A stretch of DNA of 64,000 bases from contig JAWQUS010000010.1 of the NCBI GenBank assembly GCA_036365455.1, positions 13,524,501 through 13,588,500 on the forward strand. The letters run 5' to 3'. Shown one piece after another: positions 45,363 through 56,900 of this stretch; within the stretch, counting starts at the first letter, position 1, and each line of letters begins with the position of its first letter. This DNA is from Macrosoma leucophasiata. Lineage: Eukaryota > Arthropoda > Insecta > Lepidoptera > Hedylidae. The notes under the pieces were generated by a model. That model saw only the letters and a program-made list of their open reading frames with translations, had not been told where the DNA came from and searched no databases. The position numbers were made by a program, and so were the translations under genes.

Positions 45363-45477
45363 TCCGTTGACGTGGAAACAAAAACAGATAGATTATTGGA
45401 GGCAGGGATTAAAGAAAGTACATCATTCCAATATCGCTGCTCCTAAAAAGTACCTACCTCCTGATTTCGAAGTTTGA
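45363..45477 (+). other. Possible small coding exon, weakly like ATP synthase epsilon
   Basis: After an acceptor-like ttttccaacag, a frame reads RSLPLTWKQKQIDYWRQGLK, then KVHHSNIAAPKKYL and a stop. YWRQ-GL....HSNIAA recalls the YWRxAGLxYxxYSNIAA motif of mitochondrial ATP synthase epsilon, minus one codon. No second exon or clear start is found. It may be a decayed copy or chance. Confidence 0.18.
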
Positions 45478-45704
45478 TGGTGGTATTCAAAATTATTGAA
45501 ATTTTATTCTTAACTTGGAACAAAGTTTAATACCTTGCTTAGTCTGCTTGCCAAACTTTATGCCGGAATCGAGTGAGCTTGACACATCGACCACACAGCT
45601 TCGTGAAATTATTCTACTTTGAATTGATGATTAGTACAAATAACGATACTTTCTCACAATTCGTGCATTGCTTTTAATATTCAATGTAGAAATATTATTG
45701 TTAT

Positions 45705-46112
45705 CTATACTTAATATTAAAAAGCGGAAAAATTGGTGTATTTGTTTGTATGTTTGTAATGTTTTTACACGAAAACTACTAAACCAATTTCAAAAATTAT
45801 TTCACCACTAGCAGAGATTAAGTAATAATACTACGTATAGAATGACACTTCGACTCCCGCCCGATTTCCCCGCCTCACCCAACCTCCTCCCCCTCTTATG
45901 GGCGACGTTTGGTATTCTCTACGTGCTACGCACACAGGTGCAAGTGTAAATACACGTCACTGATTGATGTCTATGTAATAGAGACCAAATTAGGCGTTTG
46001 TTTGGAATTTTGGCGGAGTGTCCGCGCTGTGCCATTAGTAAGTTGCATCTTCACTGACTATATTACATTTATTGCACCCGTGCGAACCAGGGGTGAGCCG
46101 CTATCCAATGCT
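45705..46112 (+). repeat. Dispersed repeat G, longer copy
   Basis: aagcggaaaaattggtgtat to attgcacccgtgcgaaccag. It shares its end with bases 120-292 and the acacgtcactgattgatgt block with 4.53 kb. Confidence 0.45.
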
Positions 46113-46215
46113 TGATTATCGGATAATTTCTTTTTTTTTAAATTGTGCCCGAGAAAGTTAGTATCTATCTTCACGCCAAGTCTTTTACTGGGTAGGCCGT
46201 TACATTAAGGTGTTT

Positions 46216-46280
46216 GTTGGTACTACTGATAGTAGAGTTCCAGTATCAGAGTACCAGGCGTAGGGCGCACTAAATAATTT
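46216..46280 (+). repeat. SINE-like family C, eroded 5' relic
   Basis: tgatagtagagttccagta is recognisable. Confidence 0.35.
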
Positions 46281-47267
46281 ATGCCTCCTTAAAGCTTCTA
46301 AATTATTGTGATAAACTTTTAACGTAGCTCATTATCTATAGTAACTATCTCTTGTGCGAGTAAGGATACGAATCAAAGTGAACCATCTGATATTCTGGTT
46401 AGTGGTAAATGAGGATTTCAGTCGTCCTTTATTGTGGCAAACCCACGATTAAATCCCATTAAGTTTCAATAGACTCAAGACACTCAGATCCGGAGATTGT
46501 GTGATTGAAAGTAAGTTTAGAATTCGGAGAACAACGTATTGATTTTATACAGTGTGAGATTTGTACAGTTGTTCATAGAAAAATGACTTAGGTTGTATAT
46601 TTAGTAACTGTAAGGTTTGAAATAATTTAGTTTTTTCGGAAAAATCATTTGAATTACTTAATGCCCTCCTAAACTACATAATGGTGGTAAATTCAAGTCT
46701 GTGTGTTGAACGTTACGTTTTTGTACATTCATATAGAAAGTGGTAAATTGAGGTTTCAATGCTTGATTAACTATCGAGGTGTAGACGCGGTAGACTTTTA
46801 GGAATTTCTTAATCTTTTACATTCTGCATAAATCTAGCTGCCAAAATAACTGATCCTAAATAAAACCAGTTAAGTTCACATTTATGAATATAGTTTGTTT
46901 CTAGCTATGAAGGATTAATATATGTTTTATACAATAGAGCTCAACTCATTAAAATATGTGCAATAAAGTATTGGATCAAAATGGTTGTGGTCAAAATACT
47001 TCTCTTTCTCGTTGTATCAAGGCAGTTGAAACAATCCTGAGTTTTTGTTGTGAAAAAAACTCCAACACTGTTTACACTCAATAGAATGGAATAGCCCTAA
47101 AGAAACAAAAAACTACATACTTACTGGTAGAATATAATCCTCAGTCTTCCATACGATGTTGTATGTCATTCTCCGCTACGATGTACAGTATCCAAGCAAT
47201 ATTGCACATCGACCCCAGGGAGGAGACTTCGGTTTATTTCGGGTTTGTAGAGCGTTATCTCCGTATT

Positions 47268-47547
47268 TTTATTTTTTTTATGTTATGGAAGTGGCAAACA
47301 ACCATGCAGCTCACATCGATGTTAGGTGATAACTGCAGCATATAGACACCCACACAAAGACCAAGGTCAAAATGCAGATGCGTTACCACTCCTGAGGCCT
47401 AAAGTGGTCTGTGGCGGAAATTACAGGACCGTACATTACCACCTGACTGGAACACGATAGTGTTGAACACTACCACTTAGCGGCAAGTATATCAGGTAAC
47501 GCGGTGGTGCCTACGCCCGCGAGCTCCGTCACTGGAACTCTACCTCT
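47268..47547 (-). repeat. SINE-like family C, full copy, minus strand
   Basis: Complete copy with a short deletion around ttatgcc. It is followed at the 5' end by a CT run. Confidence 0.8.
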
Positions 47548-48736
47548 CTCTCTCTCTTCATAAAATACCGTTAATATTTAAAATGGTTAAATCAACTGTG
47601 AAATTATTGTAGGTATATTTATATATCGTTAAGTTGTAATAATTATATCTAATATAAAATTTAAAGTTGCTGTCTGGATGTATAATATGATGGACGTTCT
47701 TTGTTCGTACAACTACAAATTTACTTAAGCTTAAGAATACCTCTTCAAGTAACTATCACAATAAAATTGTTCGAAGCGCATGTCGGTTTGTAGAGTTAGT
47801 AATAGTATTCGTTAGTAATAGTAGTGCCACTACACTACTGCTGAAGAGAAGTAAAATACATCTATCTAGAAATATACTTAATTAGAATACTTTAATTTAC
47901 TGCTGCGCAATAATGAACGAAACATCTACCGACACCCAGCCTTAACCTCTTTTAATATGGCTATTATTTCAAATGCGTGAGAAATAGTACCCATATTAAA
48001 AAAACGGATTAAGTCCGAGTTGTGCTTTGTCAACATTGTTAGCTTTCATACCATAAGTTCATTGTAAAAGAAGGCTCACAGAGAGAATTACAGTTTAATT
48101 TCTGCCTTGAGCATTGACCTATTAGTTTATGTATCGTGTGCGAGTTATTATGCAGTCAAAGCGTATTATTTGATTTTTCTTCAATTTTCTGTATTTTTTG
48201 ATTCTTATTTTCCGCTTCTATTTTCTTGGGATATTTGATCAGCTTGACTCAACACCCTTACGTAATTGTACAATGAATCTTGAAGTTTATACGTGTGGAG
48301 TTATTTTACTGATTTTAGAACCTAGTTGTGTAGTTGTGACTGTAATATTTAAAAAAAACTATTTAAAAAAATTAAAATATTCACACTCTTCATTTTATAA
48401 GTATTGATAAAACCAAGACATTTTGTTTTATCAAACCTAAAAAGTTTCTGGCATCAAGCCAATGCAAGCTGAAGATAGCTTTTTAATTTTGATGGGTAGC
48501 TAATATAACATTTTTATATGGGTGAACTTAAATCGTATATGTATACAAAAACGAATTGACGGATAGTAATATCATTAGACTAGAATTATATTGTAACAAA
48601 AGGAATCGCCTTCCCTTAGCGGACAAATTTAATTTGAGCTACCTATATTCCCAATCATTGTAGGCAAATATTTGACGAAAATGAGGTTGTCCTCGTTTCC
48701 ATTTAACTGACTAGAAATTGATTATTGAATTTATTT

Positions 48737-48776
48737 AATTAATTATTAATTGATACAAATCAATTATTAATTAATT
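48737..48776. repeat. Perfect hairpin, 18 bp stem, acaa loop
   Basis: aattaattattaattgat, acaa, then its reverse complement. Low-complexity AT sequence lowers the surprise. Confidence 0.8.
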
Positions 48777-48897
48777 TATCAAAAATTTAGAAACGTACGT
48801 AACAGGTAAGATAACAAACATCCAAAATTGGCATTTCATTAATTGGCAAGAGCTATCGATTAGGTAAATCTTTAATTCGTAAATTTGCTTTTAGAAA

Positions 48898-49187
48898 CTA
48901 CCTCGGTAGCCTAGTGGTATCAGGCCATAACTACTGCGCTGGGGACCTGGGTTCGATTCCCAGGTCGGGGGCTATCAGAGATCATTATGTAAAATGCTTT
49001 ACCTCTGGTTCTATTGGGATTTTTTCATTTTCAGTTTCCCAGTACCTCGAAGTTTGTTATTTGAAGTTTGAGCCAACAGGCTCGCCACTGGTTACATGGG
49101 CCAAAACGTAACCGGCGAATCGTGGGTGTTTGCATGTATGCTTGAATGGCCTACCTCTTTAGGGATTACAGGCGTAAAGTAATGTTG
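48898..49187 (+). mobile_element. tRNA-headed SINE family A, copy 2
   Basis: It has the best-preserved head: cctcggtagcctagtggta and gggttcgattcccagg, a good B box. The body is shared with copies 1 and 3. Confidence 0.78.
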
Positions 49188-49487
49188 GTTTTAGAACCTA
49201 AACAAATAAAGGTTATGGTATTATTTTTATTCATTCGTTTCGACGACTCCACCCACAACGATTTTTGTATGTACGCCGAAAAACTATCTAATGATGTTTG
49301 GAATTTTCCGATAGAAAACAATATCAATGAAATTAAGTACACAGAAAAACAAATCCGAGTGAAAATCAAATTATTGAGCTTAATTTGAAATCTGATATAT
49401 GATAACCTTAATTGTTTTATATTATTTCGCATTAACACATGCTTGTGAAATATATTTTATTTAAAGAAAAAATGGAAAGAAAAATTT

Positions 49488-49563
49488 GACTTCAGGCGAG
49501 ACTCGAACTCGCGGCCTACTGGGAATCTAGTCCAGCCGCTCTTCCAATTGAGCTACTGAAGTC
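49488..49563 (-). tRNA. tRNA-like sequence, unit 1 (probably a tRNA-derived retroelement head)
   Basis: 76 nt with a perfect acceptor stem (ACTTCAG / CTGAAGT), U8-A9, a GCTC/GAGC D stem, G18-G19, a perfect 5 bp T stem (GCGAG/CTCGC) and T loop TTCGAGT. A-box and B-box promoters and a T5 terminator are present. The anticodon arm does not give a clean 5 bp stem with a 7-nt loop; the sequence ggactagattcc resembles tRNA-Tyr lacking two bases. It is called tRNA-derived, not a functional tRNA. Confidence 0.5.
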
Positions 49564-49872
49564 CTGCCCGATTTGTCAAATCTTTCCTTCACATGTATTA
49601 CATTGCTTTATGGTAGCAGCAGCGCCATCTATTGCCAACTATGCTAGTTAGGCAACCGATATAATAGACTTTGCAGTTTATTGAATATCGTAAAGAAGTC
49701 GCTTTTACCCTTAATAATTGTTTTATATTATTTCGCATTAACACATGCTTGTGAAATATATTTTATTTAAAGAAAAACCTTTGCCTAACTAGCATAGTTG
49801 GCAATAGATAGCGCTGCTGCTACCATAAAGCAATGCAATAAATGTGAAGGAAAGATTTGACAAATCGGGCAG

Positions 49873-49948
49873 GACTTCAGTAGCTCAATTGGAAGAGCGG
49901 CTGGACTAGATTCCCAGTAGGCCGCGAGTTCGAGTCTCGCCTGAAGTC
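49873..49948 (+). tRNA. tRNA-like sequence, unit 2 (identical to unit 1)
   Basis: The same 76 nt as unit 1 in the opposite orientation, followed by aaatttttc, a pol III terminator. The same anticodon-arm defect applies. Confidence 0.5.
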
Positions 49949-50117
49949 AAATTTTTCTTTCCATTTTTTCTTTAAATAAAATATATTTCACAAGCATGTG
50001 TTAATGCGAAATAATATAAAACAATTATTAAGGGTAAAAGCGACTTCTTTACGATATTCAATAAACTGCAAAGTCTATTATATCGGTTGCCTAACTAGCA
50101 TAGTTGGCAATAGATGG

Positions 50118-50161
50118 CTAGATTCCCAGTAGGCCGCGAGTTCGAGTCTCGCCTGAAGTCA
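50118..50161 (+). pseudogene. tRNA-like sequence, unit 3, 5' half deleted
   Basis: From agatggctagattcccagta the sequence resumes at the anticodon region of the unit. The flanking region, acceptor 5' strand and D arm are missing through a deletion in the gcgctg/gctg-type sequence. Confidence 0.7.
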
Positions 50162-50570
50162 AATTTTTCTTTCATTTTTTTCTTTAAATAAAATACGATA
50201 ACCTTGTTCTTGGTATCACATGTTTCTTATTGTTACATTATATACATATTTTTTATAGATTGTTGGTATGAATATTGTTTTCCAATATTTGATTTTTATT
50301 CCAAATTCGTAAGCATGTACTTATGTACTTTCAAAAACAAAAGGCAAGTTCGTAACAATAATATTGCGTCCCTAATCTTCAGAACGCAATATTTTTATAA
50401 CGATTTAATGTTCAAAACATTTGAAGTTATGAAAGCAAAACTTTTCAATATCTCTCCTCTTTCTTGGAATGTTAACACTTCTTAAGCGCCATTATTATTT
50501 TAATTCAAAGGTAAAGAAATTGTAACTCCATATGTTGAGATACTATATTTAATTTCTATCACATCGAATA

Positions 50571-50576
50571 TTTATT
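50571..50576 (-). promoter_or_regulatory. Candidate AATAAA poly-A signal of the receptor
   Basis: The hexamer on the minus strand lies 30 nt past the stop codon, so the 3' UTR would be very short. Confidence 0.4.
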
Positions 50577-50605
50577 AATTTATTTACTAATAGCATTAAG
50601 TATAT

Positions 50606-50995
50606 TTACACTTTATGATCACATAGCATATCTGTAAATTCAACAATATTGCTATTTGGAAATATGTACAGTTCACTAACTCTCTCGTCACTTGTCGGTA
50701 AATCGTCTTCAGACAAAAGTTTTTTGTTCTTCATTCGTCTTATTTGTGGCTCTTGTTCCAAGTTGTTTGTGAACCCATTATCATTTTTGTAGTAATCTAT
50801 TTCATCGTTGTTTATTCTGTATTGATTATCACCTTCAGAGTTTCGATTCTGGTTTTTCATACAATGACATGGATTTCTTGCTCGGTTTTTAAGTGTGTCA
50901 ACGGGGCCTATGTTTATAGATTTTCTAGTCGAATACAAGCTTCTGTCATTTGTAGATCGGAATGATAAGATTCTTGTTCTGTATGACATACCATC
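50606..50995 (-). CDS. Receptor terminal exon: C-terminal tail
   Basis: After atcacag; 129 residues rich in Asn, Asp, Ser and Arg, then a stop. PCHCMKN could be a palmitoylation site. No domain is recognised; a Ser/Thr-rich tail suits arrestin-type regulation. Confidence 0.78.
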   Translation of the reverse strand, partial: DGMSYRTRILSFRSTNDRSLYSTRKSINIGPVDTLKNRARNPCHCMKNQNRNSEGDNQYRINNDEIDYYKNDNGFTNNLEQEPQIRRMKNKKLLSEDDLPTSDERVSELYIFPNSNIVEFTDMLCDHKV

Positions 50996-53900
50996 CTGTG
51001 ATTTAAAAATAGTATACTTGTATTAATGTAATAAAGGAAAAAATATTGTTTTTATTTACTAGAATCAGGGGAAAAGTATGGTCACATGTTTATATAAAGA
51101 CACTTTATGGTACCTGTAGGTATGAAGTATCAGAATTCAATTGAGATTACTGTCTATTAAGTGTTATTTGTTGGCATAGTGGCAAACAAGGATACAGTTC
51201 ACATTGGCGGCAAGTGAATACTGTAGTCTATTTAACATGTACATAAGAAATTGAGATTTAAATCTCCGGTTTGAATCTAGTAGATGCGTTGCCAAATGGT
51301 ACTTCTGCCGCCTAAGCTGTTATGCCTATGCGCTGGAAATTAGGAAGAATTGAACACTACCATTTACTGGCAAGTGAAGTGAAATGTGAATTAAATTGCC
51401 AACAATAGCATTAATCTACAAATCATTTGGTTTGGAATTCAGTTTACAGAGCTTTAGGAAACTAAACGTAAAGTTTACAATATCTCTAAGCATCAAATAA
51501 AAACGATGTTTGTATTTTGTAAATACTGGGCTATTGCGGTTTATCGTAGTAAAACACGTAAGTAAAATTTTACGACATAAATAAAGACATTATAAAAATA
51601 GCTTACCTCATAACTATCGTTTGTAAAACGATTTTTTCTTTGCTTGAATGTAAATCGTTGTTTGAATTCTTTCTTAAACTTTTCCTGGAACAATAAATCT
51701 CGTTAATCTTGTACACAATAGTACGTATACATACACATGAAATTAAATGAATTTGATTGAAAGAGATTTCAAGTAATCCATTATCGGGAAATAAGATAAG
51801 TACATAAACGTAACGTAACTTCACGCCTGTAATCCCGAAGGGGTAGGCAGAGGTAAATGCATGCATTCAAGCATACATGCACAAAACACCCGATCCGCCG
51901 GTTACGTTTGGCCCATGTAACAGGTGGCGAGCCTGTTGACATCTCCGGGCACATTACCAAACTCCGAGGTAGGTGGGAAACTTCCAGAAAATGGAATAAT
52001 CCCGATAGAACCAGAGATAAAGGATTAAAATCGTTATCTCTGATAGCCCCCCCGACCCGGGAATCGAACCCAGGACCTCCAGCGTAGTAGTAGTGTCCTG
52101 CTACCACAAGGCTACTGAGGCAGATGAGGCATCTCAAACAGACTTATGAGATTAATATGAATACAAGAGAATATTTTCAAATAATATTGTAATAAAGGCA
52201 ACTCTTGAAACGTCCGACTGCTGGGCACGAGTCTCTTCCCTTCTTGGGAGGAGGCCTGGAGTTTACTCAACCACGCTGCTCCAATGCGGGATGCGGGTTG
52301 GTGGATATAAGCGTTAATGGCCAACCCGCTGTCAGATTTTTTCAAACCGCCCACAAGGCCTCCGACAAGGTTTAACGACTGCTATCTATCGATAGGAACC
52401 GGGATCAACGGCTTACCGTGCCCTCCGAAGCACGGAAACGCGCTTCTTAATTTGCCACTAGCGGTCACCCATCACACACCCGACCGCGCCCGTAACGCTT
52501 AACCGAGTCGATCGCTTCAGATTTACACAAGCCGCGTATCCATCATTAAAAACTAAAGTTCAAATTAAGTTGTCCAAAGACAGACAAACCGACGCTGTAG
52601 TAAACTTACAACTTTCTTATGAATAAGTAAGTCCATTATATTATCACAAAATTTCATTTCTATAGTTTAAACTTCTAACAAGATGTTGCTGTTAGTGAAT
52701 GTTTACATGGAAAGACATTTGGCCTTAATCTTGTCTTATGTTGTTATTCCTACATTGCAAACTTTCTTGTATTCAACAAAAGGTAATTTTCGCATCGATT
52801 TTCCACCCAAATTGGTTGTTGGGTCATTTCCTATTGTAATAAAGACAAAAGGAATCGAATATTTTGTTTTAACTTGCGTTAACCAGGGATAGCATTAAAT
52901 GTAGAGTTAATTTACCCAAACCGCATTTTACTCTTTCTTTTTTTTTCGTATCTTCGTTAATGTGTTTACTAATTTTAAGACCTGTGGTTTGCCTCAGTTT
53001 AAACATTAACGAGTTATCTAAATTTTATCTTACTGAGATAGGTAAGCGCAAATGTAACTACCTAATTAGTTTTAGTGGATCACTAAATCTGGAGTTAGTG
53101 ATCCACTAAAACTAATATTTTAATTAAGTTACTTACGCTTTTTATAACCTAAGATATCCGAACAAAAAAGAAAATAGTTTTACTTACATTATATATAGCG
53201 TAAATGAAGGGATTGTAGCAGGAGTTGCTCATTGCCAGCAAGTCGAAGCAGAAAAAAAGTACATTAATATATTTGTACCTGAAAATCAATGACAGTGATT
53301 AATATTTTAATTGCAAGACAGAATAAATTATTCATGAGCGTCTTCCCCAATTTTCATACGACCTTTCACTTTAATTCAACTTTGATACTTAGCTGTGATG
53401 ATGAAGTTTCAAATAATAGAAATAAATTTAACGTGGGAGAAATAAATTCAACATGGGTATAGTTCATAATGTAGAGAAAAACATGTTTATGAAATGGAGT
53501 TTTCTTAAATGTATCATGAATGTATCCTAATGAAAACGTGAAACGTAGGATTATACCTATATCGGTAAAAAATTGTGTAGGTACATTTTTATTAAAATAT
53601 TGCTCTGAAATATACCTTTTACAAGAATAAGAAAAGAATCACGATTTATAACGGACATTAATTAATCTGACATTGTTTTCGCCGAGGCCGAGGCGTATAT
53701 TGTGAAATTTGTTTTTTTTTTGTACTACGGTCTAAGTTACTATCGAAAATGGGAATAAAATATTAATTTACTCGCTTGATAATCAGTTAGTTGGCTTAAG
53801 ATTGCATGGTAAACAAAATACCATTTTTAATAAATTTATTTAGTGCAGATTATAGATTGTAATATAACCTATTCACTGGTGGGGGGCGTAGGCACCACCA

Positions 53901-56900
53901 TATAATTTAATCTATCTACAGAAAAATGATATAGTTCAGCACTATCGTGTTCCGGTTGGATGGTAATATATGGTTTTACTAGTAGTAACACACGTCCGGA
54001 TTTGGTACGGAGCGTACAGATGCTCCAAACCAAATCTGGCCGTGCTTAGAGGAGTCCGGCGGACATAATAATTATTAATCAAGTCCCATGCGGTCCGCTC
54101 GCGCGGGTTTGATCGGCGGATTCAGTCCGCCTAACCGAATTCGGTCGTGGTAATGTACGGCCCTGTAATTTCCGGCACGGAGGCATAACACCTCCAGAAA
54201 ATTTGCACTTTAAAGCTTAATAAGTCACAAACAGTTAACTAAATCGAAAAATTATGTTGGGACACCCATAATATTTTTTAAAGACCTATCCAACGATACC
54301 ACACAATATGGAAATCGAAAATCAAAAAAATATTTGCGCGTTAGAAGGTTAGCCTAAATATTTTTTTCTAGTTTTTATTCTACCACTTTGTCGGCGTGAT
54401 GAAGGTGTATACTTGTGCCAAATTTCAAGTCTCTAGTACTTATAGTTTTTGCGCTAAGCCGCGGACGGACAGACAGACAGACAGACGGACATGGCGAAAC
54501 TATAAGGGTTCCTTGTTTACTACGGAACCCTAAAAATGTGAACTATTGTGAACTGTGTGCTTGTTTGTCATCTTCATAACATTACAACTTACTCGTTAAT
54601 GGACGGGAAGAACGATTGTAGCAGTAGATAACTTTGTAGAGGAAGCCAGCACACTGCGAACAGCGCCACTACCAGGACCAACATTTTTATCACCTGTGCC
54701 AACAAGATACTTATCTGAGTAGATAGAAAAAGTATTATAATACCTAGTAAATTAATAACGTTGGATCAAAAAAAGAAACTGGCAACGAGTGTGTAGTATG
54801 GCAGGCCCCCCACGAGGTAGACCGACGACCTGGTGAAGGTCGCGGGCAATCGTTGGATGAGGGCGGCCCAGGACCGTTCGTTGTGGCGTTCTTTGGGGGA
54901 GGCCTTTGTCCAGCAGTGGACGTCTTTTGGCTGAAATGATGATTATGATGATGATGTGTTACTACACTTAGTAGTTAGTAGTTAGTAGTTACACTTAGTA
55001 GTTCCTCCTATCCTACTATACTTAGTAGGATAGGAGGATAGGAGTATGTTGTGTGAGTAGTATACGCGAACGATTTCTAGCAACTTTTAACCCCTTCAAA
55101 ATTTGTTAATAGAACTATTTAATGTAGGTACTTACATACATTTAATTCGCTATAAGAAAGATTCTAAAATTGAAAATTATTGACAATTCGTAGAGGGTAG
55201 ACCTATCCCATGTAAAAATGGTCAATTCAAATCTTGAGCTACAATTTTATTGCATCCCGAGTGACCACAACACAATTATAAATATAGATCTTGATTCCTT
55301 CATCGGTGAGTGCAAAAACGACGCATCTTTTAATATTGAACTTGGCTCTCATTTCACATTATGTTGTTGATGGTATCCATTTCACAGGAAATGTAGTATG
55401 CTACACAAAATTTCAGTGTTTTCACAATATGTAAGGCAGTACCGTGCCAAATTACTGAATAATTCTTGCGGAGTGAGTTCGATTGTCATCTCCCAGCTTT
55501 ATATTTATAATATTAAACATCTCGAAAGCAATTAATTCAAAATTATATAATCAGGTTTTTTATGTACTTAAAACAATATATTATTCTCAAATGGTACGGC
55601 CCTGTAATTTTCGGCACAGCGGCATAACACCTTAGGCCTCAGGAGAGGTAACGCATCTGCATTTTGAGCTTGGTCTTTGTGTGGGTGTCTATAGACTGCA
55701 GTCATCACTTAACATCAATGTGAACTGCATGCTTGTTTGCCATTTTGATAACATAAAAAAAAATGATTTGCTTCTTATTTCGTTTTTGTCCAAAATAGAC
55801 GTTAACATTTTATTTATTCCGTACCTAGTTATGCCTTTCCTTATAAATATAACAGTCAAATTTAAAAATGATTGATATCAATATTTACTAGGATTGCTCC
55901 TTGATCGAAATAGTTCGACTACAATACAACAAACAACTACAATATAACAAAGAGGCATCGTCTTTGATGAAATCTCCCGGATGCTTGTTTTTTCCCGACA
56001 CCTCAAACATTTATCGTTGTATTCCAACCAATTTACACAAAGCTTAACAAATTCTATACACAGAGCTTCCTTATGAATAATTTTATCTATCGGCGAAAGG
56101 AGATGTTGCAAGAATGTATGGACCTCCGGCCATGTATTGTACACAATATCATTAAACAGGCAAAATCAATATAAAAACGTTTTTACTGCATATTTTCACT
56201 TATTTAGCTTTGTTTGCAGTTACAAAACATTATTTGCAGTTAGAATTGCAACTTAAAACCAACATGGCGAATATGGCGGACGATGTCATTTTGACATTTT
56301 CATTTTTTAAATTGTTTTTTGATTATCTAGTACTTGGAGAAAAAAAAATATTTTATAAATACTATCGAAATTGATTGATACCAAGCGTTGGCTGTATCGC
56401 CGCCGTGTTGAACATGGTTGAAAATGATAAAATCGTTTGAATGAAATGTGGTGGTAACTCTAAAATATGTTCTTGATTAAATTAATTGTATTTTTTTCAG
56501 ATTCTTCTTTAGTTTACCCATTTTTTGAGGACATATACAAACCAGGGCCGAGCTCACAACATCTCCTTTTGCATGCCCATTTGCAAAAAAAGAGATAGAC
56601 AGAAGATGGGTATCTGCGTTGAACTAAACGCTCTTTTTTTTTTTCAAAGAATCCAGTGGCTTTTGGTATTTCCAGAAATTAAATATTGATTAAGTCGTTC
56701 TCATTTTAGTAATAGTTGGTTCAATATTACATTCAACAAAGCACGGTTTCAAAAAAAATATACTCAAATTTGGATTATCAAAGTAACTTTTAGATTGTAA
56801 AAATAAATAGCTTCATCACATTTTTCTCAAATGAAATTATTTATGAACGACATACCTACTTAGACTGTTTTCAGTTTTCAAGGATTCATAATGTTTGTAT

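Larger units (their letters stand above)
49410..50205. repeat. Palindromic array of a tRNA-like unit
   Basis: A left arm (about 49410-49777) is repeated in inverse orientation from about 49780 onward, then part of the unit occurs a third time to 50205. Each unit holds a tRNA-like sequence, a T-run, an ATTTAAAG-type tail and the segment cacaagcatgtgttaatgcg. Arms agree almost perfectly apart from scattered changes (e.g. agatggcg / agatagcg), so the event looks recent. It starts 400 bp past the receptor's stop. Confidence 0.85.

Noticed and set aside
48898..48975. tRNA gene suggested by gggttcgattccc
   Set aside because: Same reason: the head of SINE family A, with no closing acceptor stem.
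49166..49438. ORFs on both strands after SINE A copy 2
   Set aside because: No domain recognised; overlapping frames of equal length suggest chance.
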